64,000 nt of DNA from Stagonosporopsis chrysanthemi (taxonomy: Eukaryota; Ascomycota; Dothideomycetes; Pleosporales; Didymellaceae). The notes under the pieces were generated by a model that saw nothing but the letters and a program-made list of their open reading frames with translations, did no database searches and was not told the origin of the DNA. Position numbers and translations under genes: made by a program. Shown here in pieces: positions 20,845 to 31,100 of the stretch; position 1 is the stretch's first letter, and each line of letters starts with the position of its first letter. The stretch spans positions 62,001 through 126,000 of the forward strand of contig JAFISE010000039.1 of assembly GCA_022560025.1 (NCBI GenBank), given 5' to 3'.

Positions 20845-22467
20845 CTATTCCAAAACAGGGCTCGTGGGAATCCTGTCATCTACCTCTGGTCTCAACTCGC
20901 CGTCGTCCTCTTCGTCCTCATCTGCCGTCAACTCAGCCGCTAGATCCAGATCTCGCTTGTTTCCAAAATCGCTCGCATCCAAGAAAGTCCTTCCTCGCAG
21001 CGCGTCTGGCAGGTACTCCTGCTTTACTCTCCCATTCAAGAATTCCGGATTGTACTTATATCCATCTCCATATCCCATATCTTTCATGAGTCTTGTCGGC
21101 GCGTTTCTGATGTGCTTCGGAATGGGTAGGGCTGCAACGCCTGGCTCCTTTAGACTCTGCATTGCTGCATTCAATCCGCGGTACGCTCTCGTGCTCTTCT
21201 TGGACAGACTCAGCGCTGTGACACAATGGCCAAGATTGATCCTGCATTCGGGCATTCCTATCTTCTCGCACGCCTCGTATGTGGCCATTGCTAATCCCAG
21301 CATGGTGTTGTCTGCTAACCCTACGTCTTCACTCGCGACGACAATAAGCCGTCTGGCAATGTAGCGCGGATCTTCGCCGGATTGCAGCATGCGTGCGAGG
21401 TAGTAAAGCGCTGCGTCAGCATCAGAACCGCGGATCGATTTGTGCAGCGCCGAGATTGTGTCGTAATGTTGATCGCCGGCTCTGTCGTAGACGAGTGTTT
21501 TGGTGAGAGATTGCTGGATCTTTTCCTTGGTCATGCCCGGATTCTTGGACAGATTGATAGCCAGATCAAGCAGATTCAGAGCTGTACGGGCGTCGCCGTC
21601 CGAGAAGCGGGCGAAGTAGGTCAACATCTCGTCGTCGAGGAGTGGTGAGGTGGTGGATGTCGTGGCTACTGCGCGCTGGAGGATGCGTAAGAGGTCCTGC
21701 TCACGCAGGTCGTCGAGGGTGAATGTTCTGCACCTGCTGAGTAGGGCCGAAATGACCTTGAAGGAGGGATTCTCAGTAGTCGCCGCTATCAAGGTGATGG
21801 TCCCAGATTCAACGGGACCAAGGAAGGCATCTTGTTGGTTCTTGGAGAAGCGGTGCAGCTCATCGCAGAAGACGATGGTCTTGCGGCCAGTCAAGTGCAG
21901 GTCTCTCGCGGCTTCGTTGAAGATCTTGCGCACTTCTTCCAGCTTCGTGCTAGTGCTGTTGATTTCGACGAAGCGTGCGCCTGCGGTGTTGGCGATGAGG
22001 CGTGCAATGGTCGTCTTGCCTGTGCCCGGCCTCCCCCACAGTACCATTGATGGTAGCCTTCCTTCCTCTACCATACCACGCAGAATCCCCCCCGGTCCAA
22101 CCAAGTCCTGCCCACATACATGGTCGAGTGAGGTCGGTCGCATGCGCTCAGCCAGCGGCATTGCGTCTTCCACGGCCTTCAGCCGGCGCTGTCTCTTCGC
22201 CACGGTGGGCGATTCTGCGCCCTTTCCATCGCCGCTGGACTCGTCAAGCGACCGTTTCGGCGGTGTCTTGGCGCGGTCGACGCGCGGTGGAGCTGTTGGC
22301 AGCGGCGGCGACGGCGACGGCGGTTTCTGGCGCTGGGTGGCCCGGAAGAAGCTGTGCGTCTCCTTTACGTCATCGTGCTCGGCGAGATAGTCGTTGCATC
22401 CGCTGTCGAGGTGCTCGTTGATCCTGCTGTCTGTGATGGCTTGCTCACATGCAGGGCACGTCACCAT
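20845..22467 (-). CDS. mgs1: MGS1/WRNIP1-type AAA+ ATPase with UBZ finger
   Basis: A single exon of 540 aa, starting at the ATG MVTCPACEQ; the frame runs 114 bp further upstream but those residues look like leader sequence. A UBZ4 ubiquitin-binding zinc finger uses Cys4, Cys7, His19 and Cys24. The AAA+ module has Walker A GRPGTGKTT at 145-153, Walker B IVFCDELH at 198-205 and a sensor ATTENPSF. The C-terminal RarA/MgsA domain follows (DADAALYYLARML, EDVGLADN, GYGDGYKYNPEF). Family members act at stalled replication forks, bind ubiquitinated PCNA and maintain genome stability. It is nuclear. It shares a 171-bp promoter region with BNA3 on the other strand. Confidence 0.95.
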   Translation of the reverse strand: MVTCPACEQAITDSRINEHLDSGCNDYLAEHDDVKETHSFFRATQRQKPPSPSPPLPTAPPRVDRAKTPPKRSLDESSGDGKGAESPTVAKRQRRLKAVEDAMPLAERMRPTSLDHVCGQDLVGPGGILRGMVEEGRLPSMVLWGRPGTGKTTIARLIANTAGARFVEINSTSTKLEEVRKIFNEAARDLHLTGRKTIVFCDELHRFSKNQQDAFLGPVESGTITLIAATTENPSFKVISALLSRCRTFTLDDLREQDLLRILQRAVATTSTTSPLLDDEMLTYFARFSDGDARTALNLLDLAINLSKNPGMTKEKIQQSLTKTLVYDRAGDQHYDTISALHKSIRGSDADAALYYLARMLQSGEDPRYIARRLIVVASEDVGLADNTMLGLAMATYEACEKIGMPECRINLGHCVTALSLSKKSTRAYRGLNAAMQSLKEPGVAALPIPKHIRNAPTRLMKDMGYGDGYKYNPEFLNGRVKQEYLPDALRGRTFLDASDFGNKRDLDLAAELTADEDEEDDGELRPEVDDRIPTSPVLE

Positions 22468-22638
22468 GGTGGTGATGGAGAGTCGCGTGGGAGTGTTATG
22501 CGACACGCGCCGCAAAGGCCGACGTCGGCGACATGCTCGGCTGTGGATAATGACGGCATTGGCTGCCCGCTGAGCACGCAATGGTAGGCAGTTTCTCCGC
22601 CTGTGAACAATTCCGAGTTGGACCAGCTCGTGACTGAG
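22468..22638. promoter_or_regulatory. Compact bidirectional promoter, MGS1 and BNA3
   Basis: Only 171 bp separate the MGS1 ATG (22467, minus) from the first in-frame BNA3 ATG (22639, plus). Both core promoters and both leaders must fit here or overlap coding sequence. No TATA box is evident. Confidence 0.6.
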
Positions 22639-24033
22639 ATGAGGGGCATTGCAACCGCAGCTTCACGACTCACGGCCGCCCGTTGCTCGCTCTGCAGAGC
22701 CACGATCCCGCCCGCCGCCGTTCCCCGCCTTGCGCTCCGCACCATGTCGGCAACCACGCGCCGCGCAGACCCCTTCAAGCCCGCCGCCCGCGTCGCCGGC
22801 CAGAAGCAGGATGTGTGGTCGATTGTCAACGAGGCCGCCGCCGCCTCGCCCATCAAGCCCATTGTCAACATGGGCCAGGGCTTCTTTGGCTACAACCCCC
22901 CGCAGTTCGTCCTCGATGCCGCCAAATCCGCCCTTGACCAGGTCGACTGCAACCAGTACTCCCCGACCAAGGGCCGCCCGCGTCTGAAGAAGGCCATTGC
23001 AGACGCCTACTCGCCCTTCTTCGGCCGCGAGATCAACCCGGAGACCGAGGTGACCATCACGACGGGCGCGAACGAGGGCATGTTGAGCGCCTTCATGGGC
23101 TTCCTGGAGAAGGACGACGAGGTCATTGTCTTCGAGCCCTTCTTCGACCAGTACATCTCCAACATTGAGATGCCCGGCGGCAAGGTCGTCTACGTGCCCA
23201 TGCACCCGCCCAAGGACGGCGCGACAAAGACGACCTCGGCCGCCGAGTGGACCCTCGACATCGCAGAGCTCGAGGCGGCCATAACCCCCAAGACGCGCAT
23301 GATCGTCCTCAACTCCCCACACAACCCCATTGGCAAGGTCTTCTCCAAGGACGAGCTGACTGCCATTGGCGAGCTGTGCGTCAAGCACAACATCATCATC
23401 CTGAGCGACGAGGTCTACGACCGCCTGTACTACGTCCCCTTCACGCGCGTCGCCACGCTGTCTCCTGAGATTGCCAGGCTCACCCTGACCGTTGGGTCTG
23501 GTGGGAAGAACTTCTATGCCACAGGCTGGCGCGTGGGGTGGCTGATTGGCCCGGAGCACCTGATCAAGTACGTGTCCGCAGCGCACACACGCATCTGCTA
23601 CAGCAGTGTGTCTCCACTGCAGGAGGCAACAGCCATTGGCTTCGAGCAGGCCGACGCGCACAACTTCTGGGAAGACAGCAGGAAGGAGATGAAGGCCAAG
23701 ATGGACAAGTTCACTGCTGTGTTCAAAGAGCTGGATCTGCCCTACTCGGACCCCGAGGGCGGCTACTTTGTCCTGGTCAACATGAGCAAGGTCAAGCTGC
23801 CGGACGACTACGAGTTCCCTCCCCACGTCGCCGAGCGACCGCGGGACTTCAAGCTGTCCTGGTTCCTGATCAAGGAGGTGGGCGTCGCCGCCATTCCGCC
23901 CACCGAGTTCTTCACCCCCGGGAACGCGCACATCGTGGAGGACTGGCTGCGCTTCGCCGTTTGCAAGAACGACGACGTGCTCGAGACAGCCATGGAGAGG
24001 CTGAGGGGGCTGAAGAAGTACATCCACGAGTGA
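22639..24033 (+). CDS. bna3: Kynurenine aminotransferase / kynurenine-oxoglutarate transaminase
   Basis: This is a single-exon class I/II PLP aminotransferase. From the ATG at 22639 it has 464 aa; an internal in-frame ATG at 22744 (MSATTRR) gives 429 aa. The extra 35 residues, MRGIATAASRLTAARCSLC and onward, are rich in Arg, Ala and Ser with no acidic residue, like a mitochondrial presequence. The catalytic fold is complete: TTGANEGML, NSPHNPIGK, SDEVYDRL and the Schiff-base lysine in GSGGKNFYATGWR (Lys255 of the short form), plus the substrate-binding arginine region WLRFAVCK. It converts kynurenine to kynurenic acid, and 3-hydroxykynurenine to xanthurenate. It starts 171 bp from divergent MGS1 and converges with the secreted-protein gene. 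Confidence 0.92.
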   Translation: MRGIATAASRLTAARCSLCRATIPPAAVPRLALRTMSATTRRADPFKPAARVAGQKQDVWSIVNEAAAASPIKPIVNMGQGFFGYNPPQFVLDAAKSALDQVDCNQYSPTKGRPRLKKAIADAYSPFFGREINPETEVTITTGANEGMLSAFMGFLEKDDEVIVFEPFFDQYISNIEMPGGKVVYVPMHPPKDGATKTTSAAEWTLDIAELEAAITPKTRMIVLNSPHNPIGKVFSKDELTAIGELCVKHNIIILSDEVYDRLYYVPFTRVATLSPEIARLTLTVGSGGKNFYATGWRVGWLIGPEHLIKYVSAAHTRICYSSVSPLQEATAIGFEQADAHNFWEDSRKEMKAKMDKFTAVFKELDLPYSDPEGGYFVLVNMSKVKLPDDYEFPPHVAERPRDFKLSWFLIKEVGVAAIPPTEFFTPGNAHIVEDWLRFAVCKNDDVLETAMERLRGLKKYIHE

Positions 24034-24149
24034 AAAAAAAAAAGCCATCCAAGTCGGAAATAACAAGCACAATCAAATTCAGATACAGCTACTACTCACA
24101 CTCAGCATCCACCCCAACACCTCAACCCACCCAGACCCTTCTGTTCTTT

Positions 24150-24150
<1 letters not shown>

Positions 24151-24210
<60 letters not shown>
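24151..24210. repeat. (ACT)20 trinucleotide microsatellite
   Basis: Sixty bases of perfect ACT repeat. Its last units supply the stop codon of the minus-strand gene 24206-24913, and the remaining units give further in-frame TAG codons beyond it. It lies between the convergent ends of BNA3 and that gene. Confidence 0.95.
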
Positions 24211-24211
<1 letters not shown>

Positions 24212-24913
24212 CTCCTCCTCCCCTGAACACCGAAAACTCACCACCCTCCCCGCCCACGCCCCGCCATCCCCCACCCTGCCCCTCAGATTCCGCACCCCAG
24301 GCCACTTGACCCACTCCGCTTTACCATAGCAATCCTCACCATCAAACAGCAGACACACCTGCCCTTTATCGGGCCGCACAGCCGTGACTTTCCTGTGCAA
24401 CGCCGCGCTCACGTTGCGGCACTGGTTCAGCTCCGAGTGCACCACGTCGCACACGGCGTCCGGGGCGTCGCCGGCCCACGACGTGTACGTCGTCGATGTG
24501 CAGAGGAGGACGGCGCCGGGGGTGGCGTTGAGGTTCTCGTCGGCGGGGGAGGGGCTGGGCGAGGGTGCAGCGCTGCTGCTGGCGAAGGATATGTCGCTCA
24601 GTGCGAAAGAGGCCGGTTCGTTGGTGTATGTGGTTGTTGGGGTGGGGGAGAGGGAGACCGTGAAAGCCGGGAGCTGAAGGCCCGATTGGATCATGGACAC
24701 GACGGGGTTGGGTGTCGGCGCTGGCAGCGCGAGGCGGCTTTTTATCAGCGAGATCAGCGCGTTGCTGTCCCCGTTTGGCGCGGCGGGCTCCAGAGGTAGC
24801 GTCCCGGGAGGCGCGCCGGCGGGGGGCGCGGGTGCGGGCCGGCCTGAGGGAGGGGGTGCCTGGGCTGCTGCGAGGGCGAGGAGCGAGAGTGTGGAGGAAA
24901 CGAGGAGCTTCAT
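24206..24913 (-). CDS. Secreted cysteine-rich protein of unknown function
   Basis: A single exon encodes 235 aa. The signal peptide is MKLLVSSTLSLLALAAAQA. A proline-rich stretch (19-45) and a Ser/Pro/Thr-rich linker lead to a C-terminal domain of about 100 residues with six cysteines (LLCTS, AVCDV, NQCRN, QVCLL, EDCYG, FRCSG), enough for three disulfides. Two N-glycosylation sites are present. The family is not recognised; the architecture is that of fungal secreted wall or effector-like proteins, which is inference. The product ends in four Glu codons followed by a TAG that belongs to the ACT microsatellite, so the next 18 in-frame codons are also TAG. Confidence 0.75.
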
Positions 24914-25452
24914 TTCTGCTGGTTAGGATGAGGTTTCTTGGTGATTAGTATGGTTGGCTCACTGGCGCGGAGAGCTTAGTTCTATATGTCAGTTGTGAGG
25001 AGGAGGTTCACTCTGGCCCTTGTCTATCTCGCGCTGCAAGGAGAGTTGCCGAAACAAGGGACATTTCTATAGTTAGGCTTGTGGGCTGGAAGGCACAAAG
25101 ACAGCATGCAGGATGTGTTTCGTGGATCTTTGTTCAAGTCGACGTCCTTTGTTGGGTTTCGAACGCACTTCGTACCCGGATAAGCATTCCAACACACCAA
25201 GAACAAAGTCGTGTCCGGAAACATAGCAAGATTTACATTAGGGGGGTTTCATGGATTCGCTTTGCCTTGGTATTGGAATAGCCTGTGCCTTGAAGGGCGT
25301 ATTCATTCACGCACAAGGACCAGCCTTCTCATGTACACACAGAAAGAAAGTTGCAGCGTTATGGCAGAGCCGATCATGGTTTCATTATTGATGTTTTGTA
25401 TATATATAACATTACTCGTCGCTGCTTCGATTACGCGCCCCGGCAGCACTCC
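24914..25452. other. Intergenic, between two minus-strand secreted-protein genes
   Basis: This 539-bp spacer holds the promoter of the cysteine-rich secreted gene and the 3' end of the next one. I see no gene. Confidence 0.6.
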
Positions 25453-27294
25453 TCAGTGCATCCTCGGAGGCAAAACAGTAGGCACAGGAGGCCTGGAGGT
25501 GGTCCTCGGCAGCTCGGGCACAGCAACGGTGGGCACGCAGGCACACGCGCTGCTAACGCTAGCAATGACTGCCTCGGTCCTGTTTGCGCCACAGCCCTGG
25601 CGGGCGTAGTCAGGAATGCCCTGCACCTCATCAGTCTGCCTCCTAAGGAACCCATCGCAGAAGTCGATGCTCTCCTCCAGCCTGCCCTCGATGCTGCTCG
25701 CCCTCAGGCTAACCAAGCAAGAGTCAGACTTGCACACGGCGGGCTTGGGGCACTCCTTGGATGACATCTTGACGACAAAGGATCCGCGCTCGATGGTGTG
25801 GACGAAGATGAAGCCAGACTTGAAGTTTGCGTAGCTGCTCCAGGATCCAAGGAAGGCAACTGTGCCGCCGCCCTCGAGCTCATCGTCCTCGGGGTGGATG
25901 TCGAAGAAGCCAGCCTCGCAGATGGAGTCACCTGATGGGTCCTTGGTGATGGACTCGATGTCAAAAACAGTAAGACCAGCACCATAGTTGCTCTGGTACA
26001 GGAATCCGTCGACGATGTACTGGTTGTGGTCGATGGCGCGGCGCTTGCCCTCGAAGTTGCCGGTGTAGTGAGGGTTCTCGAGGTTGCGAATATCGAAGAT
26101 GTGAGTAGTAGGTAGACCTTGTGTCATGGGTCCGACCTTCGCGTCACGCTCATCGAATTCATCGTCGAGGAAGATGTACTCCTGCCACTGCTCGTTGTTG
26201 ACAACACCTTGGTGAACGTACTCGGCGCCAGGGTAAGTTGTGATGGAGATGATGTTGGTAACATTGCCAGTCTTGTTGGTGACATCGTAGATGGTTAACG
26301 TGTCCTCGTTATAGCCGTAGCAGATGTCGCGTCCGTAGTATTTTTTGTCAGGGCCGCGGTAGACTAGGCACTCGGCATCGTGCACGTAGCCGTCTCCAGC
26401 AGCACAACCAGGAGAGAACACATTGGAAGGATCAGTCATGTTCAGGAAGATGAGACCGCCACGGCAGGGCAGGTCACCACGAACGCGAATAGTCTCGTTG
26501 CCGCCGACGGAACCGACAGCCATGGCGTAGTTGAGCTCCTGGTTGACGACAATGTTGTGCGTACGTCCGACGGGAAGCTCGTTCCAGTAGCCAGTGAGGT
26601 CGTCCTGAGTGAAGTTATGCGGGTTGGCAGGGTCAAGATCGAGGATCTTCTTCATATCGAAGACCTGAACACCCGAGTTGATGGCTTCAGAACCAATGAC
26701 GGCGTAGTCGCGCAAAATACGGATCTCTCGCCATCGGGAGCCGACAGGGTCGTACTGGGGAAGGCGACCTAGGTAAACAAGCTTGCCTTCACTGGAAATT
26801 TCGGCGAAGGCAGTACCATCGAATTGGCCAATTGCCACGAACTCGCGCCCGTCCTCAGAAGTCCATCCCCAGGAAGACGAACCCTGGCCTACACTGCCGA
26901 GCTGTGCGTGAGGCAGGAAGTGGTACAGGTCAATCTGTGGTTGTAAGCTTTATATTTTCCTCTTTGATGTGAAACACTTACATTGTTGCACTTGAAGGTG
27001 TTGTTCCTGTCACCGGGGATTGCAGTAGCAAAGCCATCCTTGCATTCAGTGTAGCTCAATTCCGGGTACCGCGAGCTGTCCATTGCACCGGACGCAAGTT
27101 CAGCGTCCCATTCAGCCTGAACTCGAAGTTAGGCAAATGCAAAGCACAATTCTTTGTAAACTTACCATCTTCATGCCCATGATACGGGCATGGACAGATC
27201 CATCAGCATACTCTTCAGCAGAGCCAAGAGCAGCAGCACTGCTCAAGCCCACAAGGGACGAGCAGAAAGCGGCGAGGGATCGCATCTGAACCAT
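25453..27294 (-). CDS. Secreted choice-of-anchor-B-type beta-propeller protein
   Basis: Three exons, 27294-27166, 27116-26982 and 26934-25453, encode 581 aa. The introns are 49 and 48 nt with GTAAGT donors, and the splices give KM-AEWDAELASG and KCNN-IDLYHFLPHAQLG. A signal peptide (ending SSAAALGS) precedes repeated beta-strand units such as GVQVFDMKK, LTIYDVTN, THIFDIRN and LTVFDIES, the LVIVD-like repeats of choice-of-anchor-B proteins. Several N-glycosylation sites and paired cysteines fit an extracellular protein. The C-terminal 90 residues hold a cysteine cluster (CPKPAVCKSDSC) and a Pro/Thr tail. The fungal relatives have no firm biochemical role that I know, so function is left open. 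TATA elements are not obvious. Confidence 0.8.
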
Positions 27295-28122
27295 GATGAC
27301 TGTCTACCTCAGTGTAGAAGAGGAGAAATGCAATTGCGACTGATCGACAGTTCCTCTACTGCAAAGCAGGTATAAGTACTCGGAGGTCACGGAGTGCCTG
27401 ACTATCACCCAAAATCACCTTCCAGTTGAGGTTAGATCTGGTGCCATCATACCATCCTTAGGCTCCTCGTGGCACACATGGAAGCGGAGAAGTGTAAGCC
27501 TGGGGCTGGTGCTACCATCGATGCTTGGCCGATGACGAGAAGATAGCGGACTTGGCGGTGGTGGCTCGGCGGAGATGTTCTTGGCTGGCATCCCCGCCTC
27601 CACTTTCTGTACTCCGCTGCACATGTAAGAATCTTGGTTCGAAATTCGGGTGTGATGTACAGGTCTCCTAGGTTTGGTCACTCGGTCAATCGTTTTTTTG
27701 CAGTGAACATTGACATTCAATAGCTCTTTCTCCTGGTACAGTTCTTTTCCCCGCAGAACTGCCGCCTCCGCGCAAGCCGACCACTTATACTTGGCTCGCA
27801 TGGCACTAGCGATAACGTCAATTCGACTACCAAGATGGTTTTGCAGGCTCCAGTGCCCAGTGATAGTGATGACCTTGGCGGTCGTTGTTCGTCAGCGGCT
27901 CAAAGCAAAGCGGCATAGCACGGTAGGTCTTGTGTGAACCAGGCAGGTGAGTATTCGGGTGGCTCAAAACGTTGCTGATCAGGTGTTAGAAGTGGTTGGA
28001 GAGAGTCAGAAGCCGGGAACTCAACGGAAAACAAGTTTATTAGCAATTACATGTCGCATTCCTAAACTTTGAAGAGGTCGAGACTGATTGACAGCGGGCG
28101 CCGGCACTATATACTCGCAATC
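27295..28122. other. Intergenic, 828 bp
   Basis: This is the promoter side of the secreted propeller gene and the 3' side of the SNF2 gene. Short ORFs on both strands overlap one another and match nothing; none is annotated. Confidence 0.55.
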
Positions 28123-31100
28123 TCACTTTCCGCCAAACATGCTCAAAAGTGCTCGTCCGGTGGACTGCACACTGGACATGAGCTCACCGGCTCGTGAGCT
28201 GTTTTGTGGGGTATCTTCAACAACGATTGGTGTATCGACCCCGCTACCTTTGGATGGGGTTGTAGCCTTGGAAGTCTTTGCTTTTTTCCTTGACTTTTCT
28301 GGAGTGTCCTTCACTTGAATACGGTGGTACTTATCCCGATGTGGCCGGCCAAAAAGTTGTTGTGGAGCTTTCAGCAACGCAAATTTCGCCAACTCTTGCT
28401 CGTTGTCCGAGACTGCCAGTATTTGCGCATTCTGGATGATTTCGGTGATGCCGGCATCATCCTCCAGCTCCTTTGCTTTCAAATGTTGAGCACGACTCAT
28501 CTTCTTCGCACGCTCAAAGATGGCGTGCTCGATGGTGTTCTCGAGTATCAACGTCTCGACAAGGACTTCTTTCGTCTGGCCAATTCTATGAGCACGCTTG
28601 ATTGCCTGGGCTTCAAGTCCGGGGCGATTGATCGGATTGACGATGAGGATGATGCTCGCCGCGTTGAGATTCAGACCAAGCGCACCACAGGCGACATCAA
28701 TCAGCAGAACTCTGACTGAATCATCCTCGTTGAAAAGTTTGACATATTCTGAGCGCTTCGTATTGTCCAGCTGCCGGGCGTAGATGCGGTGGTTGACGTA
28801 TAGTGCTTCCAGGCTCTGCGCGATGTAGAAAGCAGCGTTATCACCGTCATAAAAGATAATGATCTTCTTGGTCGTGTAATGCTCGACGACCTTATCGATG
28901 AGGTATGTGAGTTTCGCTGATGTGGTACCAACGACACGTGTATCAAGTAGCGGCGAATCGGCAGGAAGCATTGCTATTTCATCATCGCGAGTAAGCTTGC
29001 GCTTTTTCGGTCGATGAGGTAGAAATGTCATCGGCTCTGGAGCATGAGTATCTGTACAGTCAGCCTCGGCCAGCTTTCTCGGCGATGCTTTGCTGGCAAT
29101 TGTCGAGGCACGCCGAAAATTTACTTGGTGTGAACCCTCAATCAGGCCTTGAGGTATGCCAGATTTCTTGGGGCTCAAGTCGGCATTCTCGGACGTTTTT
29201 GTAGTGGACTCTTTCTCCTGGAGTTCCGCTTCGGCCATCGCAATGATTTTTGCTTTTCCTCTTTCACCAATCAGAGACAGATTGCTGGAGGGATTCCCTG
29301 ACTTGACGTTGCTGTCGACATGCAATTGACCTTCGAGCAGCTGCGTCATCCCAATCATAGTAGGCCGTTCCGGGTATGCAAAAGCGAACGACTCCTCGCT
29401 CTCTGCCGGCCAGGCTTCGACTGCGACTCCAACTTCATGCGCTCTACTTAACGCTACCCAGTCAGATGTCGCCGGCAAGCCTGCTACAGCCCGACTGCTT
29501 TCGAGCAGTGACTGGGCGTCTTGCAAAGAACATTTCCTGTCATCTTTCGATAGGTATTTGTTGCTTGTCTCCAATGTACTGACTACATCCTTCACGCTAA
29601 AACCAGTCCATGTGAAATTTGACTGGCGTAAGTTTCGAATCAGGCTATGCTTTGCCTTTACACTATTTGGATGGAAAAGGTAGTCAACGTCAGATCGTTC
29701 CGATGTAATGGCGTTGGCGCGCAGGACTTGGATGAAGAGATTGGCTGTCATCTTGTCAAACCAGCAAGGTTGGAGGTATACTACATTGTGTTTCAGGGGT
29801 GGAAGCACAATGTCTTTCTCAACATCTTCAGGTCTTGTCTTTACCACGAGCCCTTCCAGAACCCTTTGGAAGCAAGTAGAGAAGTTGGAGTATGTCTTGC
29901 GATGGGGATGCTCGTGTCGGTAAATGTAGTCATCCCAGTCGAGCCCTACTTCGTTGGAGGCACACCAAGGGCGGACCATGAGGTAATTTGATGAAAGTGA
30001 GCCCAATGCTTTGACCGCTTTTGATTCATCGGTGTTGTTGAAAGTCTTGCGTTGTTCGATGGCTGACTCACGAAGTAGAATGGGATCTTTCTCGTCAACA
30101 TCCATGGTCGACATGTCAACCTCTACACCGATCAGATCTTTTGCCGGCGTACCAGACACGACCCATCGTCTCTCGGCTTGGATTCGTTTCGCGACTAGCA
30201 CCGCGTTCGATGTCGCGGACGAGAAGTTGTGCCCTTCGTCTATGATGATACGGAGCCAATGGAGCTTCATAAGAGGGGATTCATACACCTTCCCACTCCC
30301 GAAGCAACTGCAGTCCGGTATGCGTGTAGCGCCGATGTACGGACAGATGCAAGCACGGGAGACGCCTGCCACATAACGTCGGCCCTGTTGGTCAGCTCCG
30401 TCCTGAATCTCTTGTTCGAACCGATTGCGCGTAAAGAGGATCACATCGTACTTCATTAGCTCCGTAGGCGCTGGAAGCTGGCTTTCGAAGTCGAAGCCAG
30501 CCAAATCGACCGGTGCGACCTTTGGCTTACTGCGCTTGGTGACTGTATCCACGACCAGGACTTTCAAGGCTTGTGGTAGCAGGTGTTTCTGAATCTCCGA
30601 TTGCCATTGGTGGAGCAAGTTCTTAGGGACAACCAACAACGTACCAGAGCACATGACGTATTGCTTTGGAGGTGATATCTTGGTGTTGCGGTTCATTCGC
30701 GGCATCTCTTGCGGTATCTCATAGAATGGCATATTGTCATCGAGAACAGGCTTCAGTCGAGACAGATTTACATCAGCGTGCTCTGCCAGATCTTCCAAAC
30801 ATGCTTTGCCTGGTAGAGCATATCGACCGGACACATTGGCCGCCATCTCCTTCAAGGTGCCCACACGAGCACGCACGGGCAAAGGCCGCCGGTACAACCC
30901 GGGTATCTCAGGATAATGGCCTTGGCTTGCAAGTATGACTGCGAGGCAGATGATTGTCTTGCCCAAGCCCATAGTCTCAGCCAAGATACCGCCGCGGTTG
31001 GACTCATAGAACCTTGGCTCTTGTAAGAAGGAACCGTCTCGCGCACAGTACAGAAACTGATCGCCGTTGGGAGAAATGCGGGTCTCTAAACGCGGATCAA

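Noticed and set aside
22663..24072. Long minus-strand ORF (469 codons) opposite BNA3
   Set aside because: It is the antisense of a highly conserved aminotransferase and its translation has no family resemblance. Such long antisense frames are expected in high-GC coding sequence.
27633..27650. GGTTCGAAATTC as a possible tRNA T-loop
   Set aside because: No matching acceptor stem, D-loop or anticodon arm can be folded around it.
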